A program made the position numbers and the translations under genes. The notes under the pieces were generated by a model. The model was not told where the DNA came from. It did not search any database and saw only the letters and a program-made list of their open reading frames with translations. Below, in pieces: positions 17,312 through 26,035 of a stretch of 64,000 bases of DNA (the first letter of the stretch is position 1; each line of letters starts with the position of its first letter). The stretch is taken from NCBI GenBank assembly GCA_050953505.1, contig JBMNMU010000001.1, forward strand, positions 248,001-312,000. The letters are read 5' to 3'. The DNA comes from JBMNMU01 sp050953505. GTDB lineage: Bacteria; Bacillota; Clostridia; Peptostreptococcales; Anaerovoracaceae.

Positions 17312-18706
17312 ATGAGAGATACACAATTACGCCAGCTTTTCAGAAATACGGATCAATATGCGAAAAAAGAAATCCTGGTGAGAGGATGGATCAGGACCAA
17401 TAGGAATTCAAAAAAATTTGGTTTTATAGAATTAAATGACGGTAGTTTTTTCAAATCCGTACAGGTGGTTTACGAAGAAGATGTTATCAATAATTTTGAA
17501 GAGATCTCAAAAGCCCCAATCTCAGCAGCTCTTAGCGTAAAGGGGAAGCTAGTTTTGACTCCAGAGGCTAAACAACCCTTTGAAATCAAAGCAACAGAAA
17601 TAGCTATTGAAGCGGGATCTCAGGCAGATTATCCATTGCAAAAAAAGAGGCACAGCCTGGAATTCCTAAGGGAAATTGCTCATTTAAGGCCTAGAAGTAA
17701 TACTTTCTCTGCCGTATTCCGTGTGCGATCTTTGGTTGCTTATGCTATCCACAAGTTCTTCAATGAAAATAACTTCGTTTATGTTCACACTCCAATCATT
17801 ACGGGAAGTGATGCCGAGGGAGCTGGAGAAATGTTCCGAGTAACTACTTTAGATTTTGATAATCCACCCAAGACAGGGGACGGTAAAGTGGATTATAAGG
17901 AGGATTTCTTTGGAAAGGAAACCAATTTGACTGTTAGTGGACAGCTAGAAGCAGAGGCCTTTGCATTGGCCTTCAGAAATGTATATACTTTTGGCCCTAC
18001 CTTTAGAGCTGAAAACTCCAATACTGCCAGACATGCCTCAGAATTCTGGATGATTGAGCCAGAGGTGGCCTTCGCAGACCTCAACGACAACATGGAGCTG
18101 GCAGAAAATATGATTAAGTATATTATTAATTATGTTTTAGAAAATGCTCCAGAGGAAATGCAATTCTTTAATGATTTTATAGATAAGGGCCTTCTAGAGA
18201 GACTTAACAATATCGTTTCCTCAGACTTTGAACGGATCACCTATACCCATGCAGTGGATCTGCTCCTAAAAGCAGATAAGAAGTTTGATTATCCCGTAAA
18301 ATGGGGCATGGACCTGCAAACAGAACATGAAAGATACATTACCGAGGAAATATATAAAAAGCCTGTCTTTGTAACGGATTATCCGAAAGAAATAAAGGCT
18401 TTCTACATGAGATTGAATGAGGATGAAAAAACAGTAGCGGCGATGGATCTTCTAGTACCGGGTGTAGGAGAGATTATCGGGGGTAGCCAAAGAGAAGAAC
18501 GGTACGATAATCTTTTGGAACGGATAAAAGAAATGAATTTAAAAGAGGAAGAGTACCAATGGTATCTTGACCTTAGAAAATATGGCGGTGTAAAGCATGC
18601 AGGGTATGGCTTAGGCTTTGAAAGAATGATCATGTATATTACCGGTATGAGCAATATCAGAGACGTTCTTCCATTCCCTAGAACCCCAAGATCCGCAGCC
18701 TTTTAG
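17312..18706 (+). CDS. asnS: Asparaginyl-tRNA synthetase
   Basis: This class II synthetase charges tRNA-Asn. It has the N-terminal OB-fold (VRGWIRTNRNSKKFGFIELNDG), the AsnS signature HLRPRSNTF, motif 2 FRAENSNTARHASEFWM and motif 3 GYGLGFERMIMY. ATG 17312 follows GAGGAG by nine bases; a TTG at 17288 in the same frame overlaps the preceding hairpin and has no ribosome binding site. Length is then 464 residues, as usual. It stands alone between two repeat arrays rather than in an operon. Confidence 0.95.
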   Translation: MRDTQLRQLFRNTDQYAKKEILVRGWIRTNRNSKKFGFIELNDGSFFKSVQVVYEEDVINNFEEISKAPISAALSVKGKLVLTPEAKQPFEIKATEIAIEAGSQADYPLQKKRHSLEFLREIAHLRPRSNTFSAVFRVRSLVAYAIHKFFNENNFVYVHTPIITGSDAEGAGEMFRVTTLDFDNPPKTGDGKVDYKEDFFGKETNLTVSGQLEAEAFALAFRNVYTFGPTFRAENSNTARHASEFWMIEPEVAFADLNDNMELAENMIKYIINYVLENAPEEMQFFNDFIDKGLLERLNNIVSSDFERITYTHAVDLLLKADKKFDYPVKWGMDLQTEHERYITEEIYKKPVFVTDYPKEIKAFYMRLNEDEKTVAAMDLLVPGVGEIIGGSQREERYDNLLERIKEMNLKEEEYQWYLDLRKYGGVKHAGYGLGFERMIMYITGMSNIRDVLPFPRTPRSAAF

Positions 18707-18822
18707 CTGAGCCCCAGTAGGGTTTTGGCAGAGGATTTACTGAGTTTTAGCAATTAAAATGACCAAAGACAACATTTCTTAGTTATCGCTGGAGGTATGA
18801 ACAGGTATCTGGGAGGCGGCGT

Positions 18823-19128
18823 AAAAGTTCCTATACTTTCTTTGAAGCAGGGCAGATATGTAGGAAAAAAAGATAAAATTCCTGCAAAAACCGTCTGAAC
18901 CAAGAAAAGTGTAGGAACTCCAAAATAAAAGTTCCTACACTTTCTGGCGATTTAGATACTGTTTGTAGGAAAAAAAGTAAAAGTTCCTACAAAATCAATT
19001 GGAAAATAAAAAAGTGTAGGAAAATTATGGTAAAAGTTCCTACACTTTTGGGGTTTTTGGATCGAAAAGTAGGAAAAAGTAATAAAAGTTCCTACAAATC
19101 AGTGGCAAAACACAAAAAGTGTAGGAAA
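18823..19128. repeat. Array of GTAGGAA/TTCCTAC dyads at ~52-bp spacing
   Basis: GTAGGAA occurs at 18860, 18911, 18965, 19016, 19069 and 19121. TTCCTA or TTCCTGC occurs at 18828, 18879, 18932, 18984, 19037 and 19089. Steps are 51-54 bases, so each GTAGGAA faces a TTCCTAC about 13 bases later. Two dyad types alternate, one extended to AAAGTGTAGGAA / TTCCTACACTTT, the other to TTTGTAGGAA / TTCCTACAAA, which gives a 105-base higher-order period. Sequence between the arms varies while the arms are kept. The last half-site has no partner. The array fills most of the 465-base asnS-to-Gate-protein gap. Confidence 0.92.
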
Positions 19129-19171
19129 TCCAACGCCCTTCACCAAAGCAATTTTTGAAAGGAGCAAACCG

Positions 19172-19606
19172 ATGCACTTTTTTGCAAGCTCAGTCAAAAC
19201 AGGGATTATTAAAGGTTTTAAAACTACTGGCATGATACTTAAAATCGTAATTCCGGTCTACATACTTGTGGTGCTAATTAAATATTCGCCTATTATGATC
19301 TTCTTACAGAACTTGTTCTCGCCTTTTATGAAATTCTTTAATCTTCCCGGTGATGCGATTATCCCCCTCATTACAGCATTTTTTACAGATGAATACTCCA
19401 CAATTGCGGCCATGAGCACCTTTGACTTCACAACTGCGGAAATCACCACCATCGCAATGATGGCCTTGGTAGCCCACTCTATACCAGTAGAAGCTGCTAT
19501 CTCCCAAAAAATAGGGCTTTCTCCATTAAAATTTTCCGGATTTAGAATCCTATCTGCTATCGTCATGGGGCTATTGATTGGATGGATTGGAGGTCTTATT
19601 TTATGA
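19172..19606 (+). CDS. Gate (nucleoside recognition) domain membrane protein 1
   Basis: This is a 144-residue integral membrane protein with about four hydrophobic helices and the Gate/nucleoside-recognition domain pattern (NLPGDAIIPLITAFFTDEYSTIAA, ALVAHSIPVEAA). Gate domains occur in FeoB, NupC-type carriers and the spore-maturation proteins SpmA and SpmB. The transported compound cannot be told from sequence. It overlaps the next gene by four bases (ATGA), and that gene encodes the same domain class, so the two probably form one heteromeric membrane complex. AAAGGAG precedes ATG 19172. Confidence 0.75.
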   Translation: MHFFASSVKTGIIKGFKTTGMILKIVIPVYILVVLIKYSPIMIFLQNLFSPFMKFFNLPGDAIIPLITAFFTDEYSTIAAMSTFDFTTAEITTIAMMALVAHSIPVEAAISQKIGLSPLKFSGFRILSAIVMGLLIGWIGGLIL

Positions 19607-20061
19607 GTGCATCTGCAGAAGTTATTATAAATGAAATTATATCCGGCTCTCTATCAACAGCCTTTAGCATGTTGAAAATTCTAATTCCTCTTATGGTTAT
19701 CATCGAGCTGCTTATGGTCTATAATGTTATGGAAAAGCTAGCCGACAAGATGCAATTTTTCGGAAAAATTCTTGGTATTAAGGCTCAGTCAATATTTCCT
19801 CTTCTTGTTGGAGTGGTCATGGGGATCACCTATGGAGCGGGCACTTTGATGGAAATGAATAAACGAAACCCAATATCAAAGAAGGATTTGGCCCTTATAG
19901 GTATTTTTATCTTTATTTGTCATGGCATTATTGAAACGACTCTTCTTTTTGCTGTAGCAGGCGCTAACATATTTGTAATTCTAGTAGTTAGGCTCCTCAT
20001 AGCGATTCTTGTCACTGCTGCCTTTGCTCGACTTCCCATAATCAAAAAATTAGATGAGTAA
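19603..20061 (+). CDS. Gate (nucleoside recognition) domain membrane protein 2
   Basis: This 152-residue membrane protein also carries a Gate-like domain (LKILIPLMVIIELL at the N-terminus, FPLLVGVVMGITYGAG in the middle, CHGIIETTLLF towards the end). It resembles small YjiG/SpmB-type proteins. ATG 19603 is chosen because GGAGG (19589-19593) lies nine bases upstream, inside the previous gene, and the start overlaps the previous stop. A role in solute transport or in spore maturation are both possible; it is not assigned to SpmB because length and context differ. Confidence 0.75.
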   Translation: MSASAEVIINEIISGSLSTAFSMLKILIPLMVIIELLMVYNVMEKLADKMQFFGKILGIKAQSIFPLLVGVVMGITYGAGTLMEMNKRNPISKKDLALIGIFIFICHGIIETTLLFAVAGANIFVILVVRLLIAILVTAAFARLPIIKKLDE

Positions 20062-20164
20062 AGACAAGTGTAAATCCGGGTTTATAGTGGTCAGGTCGTC
20101 AGGTTTAACCACTTAAAGTGCTAGCCTCCCACCTAATACAGCTATCTGAATAATGGCAATTCTA

Positions 20165-20193
20165 TTGCTATTTCCAGCATTTAGTGTTATACT
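20165..20193 (+). promoter_or_regulatory. Promoter candidate for the EF-G paralogue
   Basis: TTGCTA (20165-20170), a 17-base spacer and TATACT (20188-20193) lie about 30 bases before the start codon. Confidence 0.5.
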
Positions 20194-20225
20194 TTGTCCA
20201 AATAAATAATTTGGGAGGTCTGAAC

Positions 20226-22160
20226 ATGAAAGGCTATACAAGCGACAACATAAGAAACGTAGCACTTGTAGGACATGGAGGGTGCGGTAAAACAACACTG
20301 CTAGAAGCCGCATTACTTTCAACAGGCGTTATAAAGCGTCTCGGTCGAGTTGAAGATGGAAACACCACATCAGATTATGACAAGATGGAGATTGAAAAAG
20401 GATACTCCATAAGCACTACTTTAGTACCAGTTGAATTCAATAAGGTTAAAATAAATTTTCTTGATACACCTGGTTATTTCGATTTTATAGGCGAAGTAAA
20501 TTCATCCCTGAGGGCAGCGGATGCGGCTGTGATTCTTGTTGATGCTTCAGCAGGTATTCAGGTAGGAACAGAAAAAGCCTGGAATTCATGTAAAGAACAC
20601 GACAAACCAATTTTTATTCTTATAAATAAGATCGACAAAGAAAATGTTGACGTGGATCAGTTGATAGAGGACTTAAGAGCTAAGTTCGGTACATCATTGG
20701 TTCAGCTCTCAGATAAAGATACATTAACAGAAGCCGTTGCAGAAAGCGACGAAGAGCTTTTAGAAAAATATTTTGAAGGGGAAGAATTCACAGAAGAGGA
20801 ATTTAACCGTGGCCTTACAGCAGGTATTTCATCAGGAAATATTGTTCCTATTTTGACCTGCAGTGCAACAGAAGGTATCGGTATCAATGAATTCTTAACC
20901 GATATCGTTACTTATGTTCCCCAACCAACTGCCATAGAGCATAAGGGAGACAATGGGAAAGGTGAAGAAATCTCACGAAAATGTGACTCCTCTGGTCCTG
21001 CTGCAGCCTTTGTTTTCAAAACAATTGCAGACCCTTTTGTTGGAAAAATTTCCCTCATAAAAGTGATGTCTGGTAGACTGACACAGGGAATGGAATTACT
21101 AAATGTTCGTGCAGATAGATCGGAAAAGATGGGTGCTTTAACCTTCGTAAGAGGAAAACAACAGGTAGATGCCGATAAGATTGAAGCAGGAGATATTGTT
21201 GCAGCGGCTAAGCTACAGCATACTCATACAGGAGACACTCTTTGTGACAAAGCAAACATTATCCAATTTCCACCAGTTTCTTTCCCTGAGCCATCCCTAT
21301 ATATGGCTGTTGAGCCTAAGGAAAAAGGCGATGAAGAAAAAATTAGCTCAGGCTTAGCAAGGCTTATGGAAGACGATCCTTCCTTCACTGTAACACGAAA
21401 TGTAGAAACCCATCAGACACTAATAGGCGGCCAAGGGGAGATCCAGATAGGCATTATTACATCTAAATTGAAGGATAAGTATGGGGTCAATGTAAACCTA
21501 ATAGACCAAAAAATTGCTTACAGAGAAACTATCAAGGGAAATTCAGATGTTCAAGGAAAGCATAAGAAACAATCAGGGGGAGCTGGACAGTACGGGGATG
21601 TCCACATCAGATTCTCTCCTTCTACCGAAGAATTTGAATTTACAGAAGAGCTTTTTGGCGGCTCCGTACCGAAAAACTATGTTCCTGCTGTAGAAAAGGG
21701 TCTGAGGGAATCTATGGAAAAGGGTCCTCTAGCCGGATATCCAGTAGTGAATATTAAAGCTGTATTATATGATGGATCTTACCATGATGTAGACTCCAAT
21801 GAAATGGCCTTTAAAATTGCAGCTTCATTAGCCTTTAAAAAGGGTATCGTTGAAGCTAAGCCGATTCTTCTAGAGCCTGTTATGCATGTGGAAATAATAG
21901 TGCCAGAAGAATATATGGGTGATATCATAGGAGATATGAACAAGAGACGAGGAAAGATCCTTGGCATGGAGCCACTATCAGGAGGCAACCAAAAAGTTCT
22001 GGCTGAAGCCCCTGAGGCAGAGTTATTTAAATATGCAATTGATCTACGAGCCATGACACAGGCAAGAGGTAGCTTTACCATGAAGTTTGAAAGATACGAA
22101 GAAGTACCTGCTCACTTGGCCCAGCAGATTATCGACAATGCTAAGGAAGACGCAGAATAA
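20226..22160 (+). CDS. Elongation factor G-like GTPase (EF-G paralogue)
   Basis: This is a translational GTPase of 644 residues with all EF-G domains: G1 GHGGCGKTT, G3 DTPGYFDF, G4 NKID, then domains II-V including the domain IV stretch KKQSGGAGQYGDV. It is a second EF-G-type protein, since the canonical fusA is at 61864-63927. The two differ clearly in the G1 loop (GHGGCGKTT against AHIDAGKTT). Paralogues of this kind are often annotated FusA2 or EF-G-like, and their role (ribosome recycling, rescue or none in translocation) is unsettled. ATG 20226 follows GGGAGG by seven bases; an in-frame upstream start at 20184 overlaps the promoter. Confidence 0.88.
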   Translation: MKGYTSDNIRNVALVGHGGCGKTTLLEAALLSTGVIKRLGRVEDGNTTSDYDKMEIEKGYSISTTLVPVEFNKVKINFLDTPGYFDFIGEVNSSLRAADAAVILVDASAGIQVGTEKAWNSCKEHDKPIFILINKIDKENVDVDQLIEDLRAKFGTSLVQLSDKDTLTEAVAESDEELLEKYFEGEEFTEEEFNRGLTAGISSGNIVPILTCSATEGIGINEFLTDIVTYVPQPTAIEHKGDNGKGEEISRKCDSSGPAAAFVFKTIADPFVGKISLIKVMSGRLTQGMELLNVRADRSEKMGALTFVRGKQQVDADKIEAGDIVAAAKLQHTHTGDTLCDKANIIQFPPVSFPEPSLYMAVEPKEKGDEEKISSGLARLMEDDPSFTVTRNVETHQTLIGGQGEIQIGIITSKLKDKYGVNVNLIDQKIAYRETIKGNSDVQGKHKKQSGGAGQYGDVHIRFSPSTEEFEFTEELFGGSVPKNYVPAVEKGLRESMEKGPLAGYPVVNIKAVLYDGSYHDVDSNEMAFKIAASLAFKKGIVEAKPILLEPVMHVEIIVPEEYMGDIIGDMNKRRGKILGMEPLSGGNQKVLAEAPEAELFKYAIDLRAMTQARGSFTMKFERYEEVPAHLAQQIIDNAKEDAE

Positions 22161-22198
22161 AGCTCTAAACCTTATGATTTTTAAAATATAGTGTGATT

Positions 22199-22236
22199 AA
22201 ACTGGCAGATAAGCTAAACCTTACCTGCCAGTTTTT
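22199..22236 (+). terminator. Terminator after the EF-G paralogue
   Basis: A long stem AAACTGGCAG-A-TAAG / CTTA-C-CTGCCAGTTT with a six-base loop runs into TTTTT. Confidence 0.85.
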
Positions 22237-22417
22237 ACGTAATAGAAATTGACAAGACCGCTATTTTAGAGAGCTTGAGGGTCCTTTAAAGCAAAAATTG
22301 AAACCCCTTACCAAATTTTAATGCGTAGCGCTTACGAGCGCATAGCATCATTAAATTAGCGGGTTGCGCAAAGACACTCACAAGCTTATACAAGCAAAAA
22401 CAACGGAGGTTGGTTTA

Positions 22418-23803
22418 ATGGCAAAAGGGAAAAAAACCGTATTTGTATGCCAAGATTGCGGATACGAAAGCCCTAAATGGCTTGGACAATGTATCTGCGG
22501 ACAGTGGAATACCATGGTTGAAGAAAAGGTCGTAGAGATAAAAGAAGATGACAAAAGAAGGAGAGGCCAGGTAGGGGGAAGGGCAAAGGCTACAAAACTC
22601 TCTGAAGTTAAATCAGGACAATTTTTAAGGCTGGATACGGGAATTGGCGAGCTGAACCGAGTTCTAGGAGGCGGCCTGGTAAAGGGTTCCCTTACCTTGA
22701 TTTCAGGGGAGCCGGGCATTGGAAAATCAACCCTTATTATTCAAGCAGCTGCTTTGATCTCCCAAAATTCCGGACGGGTACTTTATATTTCCGGTGAAGA
22801 ATCGGAAGAGCAGATTAAAATGCGTGCAGACAGGGTATGTAAAGGAGACCTTGATCAATTATTTTTATTATCAGAAACCAATATGGAAAACATTATGAAG
22901 GTCTTTGAGGAAGTGGATCCGGTTTTCCTCATTATTGACTCAATACAGACCATGTACACCAATGATTTAGACTCCTCTCCCGGTAGTGTTTCTCAGGTAA
23001 GGGCATGTGGTAACGAGTTGATGAGGGTTGGGAAGGTGAAGGATGTTCCCGTTTTTATTGTTGCCCATGTAACAAAATCTGGGGATTTAGCTGGCCCAAA
23101 GATTATCGAGCACCTGGTAGACTGCGTACTGAATTTTACCGGTGAAAGAAATCATGAATTAAGGATTCTCAGGTCCTTCAAAAATAGATTTGGAACCACT
23201 AGTGAAATCGGAGCTTTCGAGATGGTAGAAGAAGGGATGGTAGAAGTAGAGAACCTGTCTGGTGTTTTTTTAGAGGGAATGGAAAATAATTCAGAAGGAT
23301 CTATGGCTACAGCGGTTTATGAAGGAACCAGGCCTTTACTTTTGGAGGTACAAGCCTTGACTGCACCTACCAGTATAGGATTTGCTAGAAGGTCAGCCAT
23401 TGGCGTAGATAATTCCAGATTAAACATGATTTTAGCAGTACTGGAGCGTAAAGTAGGTCTGCCCTTAATCAATCAAGATGTATACGTAAACATTGTAGGA
23501 GGACTTAGACCAGAGGGCACCTCTATAGACCTAGCAGTAGCATTGGCCATTTATTCTTCTTTTAAAGGGGCCAAGGGCATGATGAAGGTGCTTGCTATCG
23601 GAGAAATTGGCTTAACAGGAGAGCTCAGGTCCATACAAAATGCAGACAAGATTATAAAAGAAGCAGCAAGAATGGGATTTGAAAAGATTATTCTTCCAAA
23701 GAAAAATGCATCCAGGCTGACAGATGCTCCGACAGGGATCAAACTTGCGGGGGTAGGCAGTCTCAGAGAAGCCATTAGCGAAATGGAGGAAACAAATGAT
23801 TGA
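22418..23803 (+). CDS. radA: DNA repair protein RadA
   Basis: RadA (Sms) is a RecA-like, Lon-C-like ATPase that promotes branch migration during recombinational repair. The N-terminal zinc finger is complete (CQDCGYESPKWLGQCICG), followed by Walker A GEPGIGKST, the RadA motif KNRFG and a C-terminal Lon protease-like domain. ATG 22418 is selected because CGGAGGT lies seven bases upstream; an in-frame start at 22364 would add an unconserved leader. In many Firmicutes disA follows radA; here a GNAT gene overlaps its end by eight bases instead. Confidence 0.95.
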   Translation: MAKGKKTVFVCQDCGYESPKWLGQCICGQWNTMVEEKVVEIKEDDKRRRGQVGGRAKATKLSEVKSGQFLRLDTGIGELNRVLGGGLVKGSLTLISGEPGIGKSTLIIQAAALISQNSGRVLYISGEESEEQIKMRADRVCKGDLDQLFLLSETNMENIMKVFEEVDPVFLIIDSIQTMYTNDLDSSPGSVSQVRACGNELMRVGKVKDVPVFIVAHVTKSGDLAGPKIIEHLVDCVLNFTGERNHELRILRSFKNRFGTTSEIGAFEMVEEGMVEVENLSGVFLEGMENNSEGSMATAVYEGTRPLLLEVQALTAPTSIGFARRSAIGVDNSRLNMILAVLERKVGLPLINQDVYVNIVGGLRPEGTSIDLAVALAIYSSFKGAKGMMKVLAIGEIGLTGELRSIQNADKIIKEAARMGFEKIILPKKNASRLTDAPTGIKLAGVGSLREAISEMEETND

Positions 23804-24683
23804 TATAAGGTTATCTAACCATGGAGACCTAGATGATTTAAAAAAGCTTTGGAAGCTTTGCTTTGGGGATGATGATAACTATATAGAACTATATTATACA
23901 TCCCGCTATAAGGAAGAGGAAACGGCACTTCTTTTTCAAGATGGAAGCCTTGCTGCAATGCTGACCATGCTACCAGTACAGCTTATTCTTGCCGATGAAA
24001 GCAAAGTATCAGCAGCCATGATCTATGGTGTTGGGACGCATCCTAGTTTTAGAAACCAAGGATTATCAAGGAAGCTAATGCAATTTGCAGAAGAACATCT
24101 TCAAGCTAATAACATAAAGCTAACCATTCTGGTCCCAGCCACTGAGGGCTTGTTCGATTTTTATAGGAAATTAGGATATCAAACAGAATTTTATATTAGA
24201 GAAGTATCGTTTTCCTATGAAGATATCATAAATAATAAAATTAATACTAAACAACAAATAATTATAGAATCTGCAACGGCAGAGATATATAATCAAATTA
24301 GAAAGATGCATTGCACTGGCTATCCCTATGTTTCCTATGAAGATGAGGACATTCAATTTCAAAAAGAAATTTCAATGCTTTCTGGAGGAGATGTTTTTTC
24401 TACGAAGTCTTCTTTGGGCCTAGGTTGCTTTTCCATTGAAAGGTTTTCAGAAGAGTTGGTTATCATTAAGGACTTGTTAATTCAAGAGGAGTTGTTAGTA
24501 CTAGCTTTAAAAGAAATATCAAAGATTGTGCCAGCTAACCAGTATATTGTTAGGATTCCACCCTTTGTAGAGGGGATGGCTGGGGGGGACGTCAGGGCTT
24601 TTGGTATGGCGAAGGCCAGTGAGAAAATTTCCATTAATCCAGCCACTGAGGTAAGAGGTTATTTAGGATTAGCCTTTGATTAA
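23796..24683 (+). CDS. GNAT family N-acetyltransferase
   Basis: The N-terminal ~135 residues form a GNAT fold with the acetyl-CoA loop visible as HPSFRNQGLSRKLM and the late strand segment FDFYRKLGYQTEF. The remaining ~150 residues form a second, unrecognised domain; the two-part layout recalls Eis-like acetyltransferases, though somewhat shorter. The substrate is unknown. The start overlaps radA by eight bases (ATGATTGA), which indicates translational coupling. Confidence 0.82.
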   Translation: MIDIRLSNHGDLDDLKKLWKLCFGDDDNYIELYYTSRYKEEETALLFQDGSLAAMLTMLPVQLILADESKVSAAMIYGVGTHPSFRNQGLSRKLMQFAEEHLQANNIKLTILVPATEGLFDFYRKLGYQTEFYIREVSFSYEDIINNKINTKQQIIIESATAEIYNQIRKMHCTGYPYVSYEDEDIQFQKEISMLSGGDVFSTKSSLGLGCFSIERFSEELVIIKDLLIQEELLVLALKEISKIVPANQYIVRIPPFVEGMAGGDVRAFGMAKASEKISINPATEVRGYLGLAFD

Positions 24684-24721
24684 ATAGAAATTAAATTGTG
24701 TTTTAAAATGGAGGAATTATA

Positions 24722-26035
24722 ATGTACTTCTCCGATAGACGCAAAATAAATAGTGGAATCCATAATAAGATAGAATACCGCTATAAGAGCATCAAAATTG
24801 CGTTAATTTATCTTACTATTGGCATGCTTTGGATTTACTTTTCAGATAAGCTTATTCACCGATTTGTGTTACATTATGAAGCCTTGCAAATTGCGAATAT
24901 TTATAAAGGCTGGTTTTTTATATTGATTACTACTACCCTAATCTATTTCCTTATCTCCGCTCAATTTAAAAAACTAGAGACTGCTAGAGCAGAAGTGTTT
25001 AGGTTAAGCTATATTGATCCTCTCACTGGAATTTACAATAGGAGATACTACGAAGAAGAGCTAAAGAAGGTAGACAGGGAAGGGAATTATCCCATCTCTC
25101 TTATTATTGCAGATGTGGACGATCTTAAAGTAGTGAATGATGCTTTAGGTCATCAAGTTGGTGATGAATTAATAAGAAAAGCTGCATCAACAATTCGGTT
25201 AGCCTGTAGATCTAGGGATATTGTTGCGCGCTGGGGTGGTGATGAATTTGTAATATTGTTGCCTAACACTACAGGGAAAGAAGCAGAAAAAATTTCTGAA
25301 AGGATTATAGACTCTTGTAGTAAAAGCTTTGTAGACTTTATACCCGTTAGCCTTTCTATAGGCTGTAGCACAAAAACGGATATTCAGGAGAATTTTATAG
25401 AAGTACTAAAAAGTGCTGAGAAAAAAATGTACCAAAGTAAGAGCTTGCGGAGTCAGAATTATAGATTGAAAATGATTAACGCTATTTTAAGAGCTCTTTA
25501 TGAGAAATACCCAACCTTTAGAACAGATTCCATCCAAGTTAGTGAACTGTGTGAGAAAATGGTAAGGGTATTAGCATTATCTGACTCTGATAGGGATAGG
25601 CTAAAAATTTTATGTACACTTTATGATATCGGAAATATTGCAATTGATATAAATATTTTAAACAAGGAAAGCAAGCTTACTATAGATGAAATAAAAGAAA
25701 TACAAAGGCATACAGATATTGGGTACAGGATTTTAAGTACATCTGCAGAGATGTTGGACATTGCCAATGAAGTTCTTTCCCATCACGAGCGGTGGGACGG
25801 AGAAGGGTACCCCAGGGGTTTGAAAGGGGAAGAAATACCTTATTTATCCAGAATACTTGCAGTTATAATTAGCTATTCTGCTATGTCGGGGGAAAGGCCC
25901 TATAGGAAGCCTCTGAATAGGGAAGAGATAGTAGAGGAATTCAAAAAAAATGCAGGTACTCAGTTCGAATCCAGAAATCGTGAAAGCTTTTATAAACCAT
26001 GTGATTTAATATATAAGAAGAAACTAAAGGAGTGA
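24722..26035 (+). CDS. Diguanylate cyclase with degenerate HD-GYP domain
   Basis: Two membrane helices (about residues 26-43 and 62-80) are followed by a GGDEF domain with the intact active site GGDEF at 172-176 and an inhibitory-site RxxD (RSRD) five residues before it. The C-terminal half is HD-GYP-like, with HHERWDGEGYPRGL near residue 354. The metal-binding HD is replaced by YD (YDIGN near 301, where active members have HDIGK), and the later VADAYDAM-type motif reads ISYSAM, losing another ligand. I infer an active c-di-GMP synthase with a non-catalytic, perhaps binding, HD-GYP module. TGGAGG precedes ATG 24722. The downstream ABC exporter overlaps its stop codon. Confidence 0.9.
   Translation: MYFSDRRKINSGIHNKIEYRYKSIKIALIYLTIGMLWIYFSDKLIHRFVLHYEALQIANIYKGWFFILITTTLIYFLISAQFKKLETARAEVFRLSYIDPLTGIYNRRYYEEELKKVDREGNYPISLIIADVDDLKVVNDALGHQVGDELIRKAASTIRLACRSRDIVARWGGDEFVILLPNTTGKEAEKISERIIDSCSKSFVDFIPVSLSIGCSTKTDIQENFIEVLKSAEKKMYQSKSLRSQNYRLKMINAILRALYEKYPTFRTDSIQVSELCEKMVRVLALSDSDRDRLKILCTLYDIGNIAIDINILNKESKLTIDEIKEIQRHTDIGYRILSTSAEMLDIANEVLSHHERWDGEGYPRGLKGEEIPYLSRILAVIISYSAMSGERPYRKPLNREEIVEEFKKNAGTQFESRNRESFYKPCDLIYKKKLKE

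Noticed and set aside
22317..22365. Regulatory hairpin upstream of radA
   Set aside because: TTTAATG and CATTAAA arms surround a partly paired core, but pairing is imperfect and no known repair-gene operator is recognisable.
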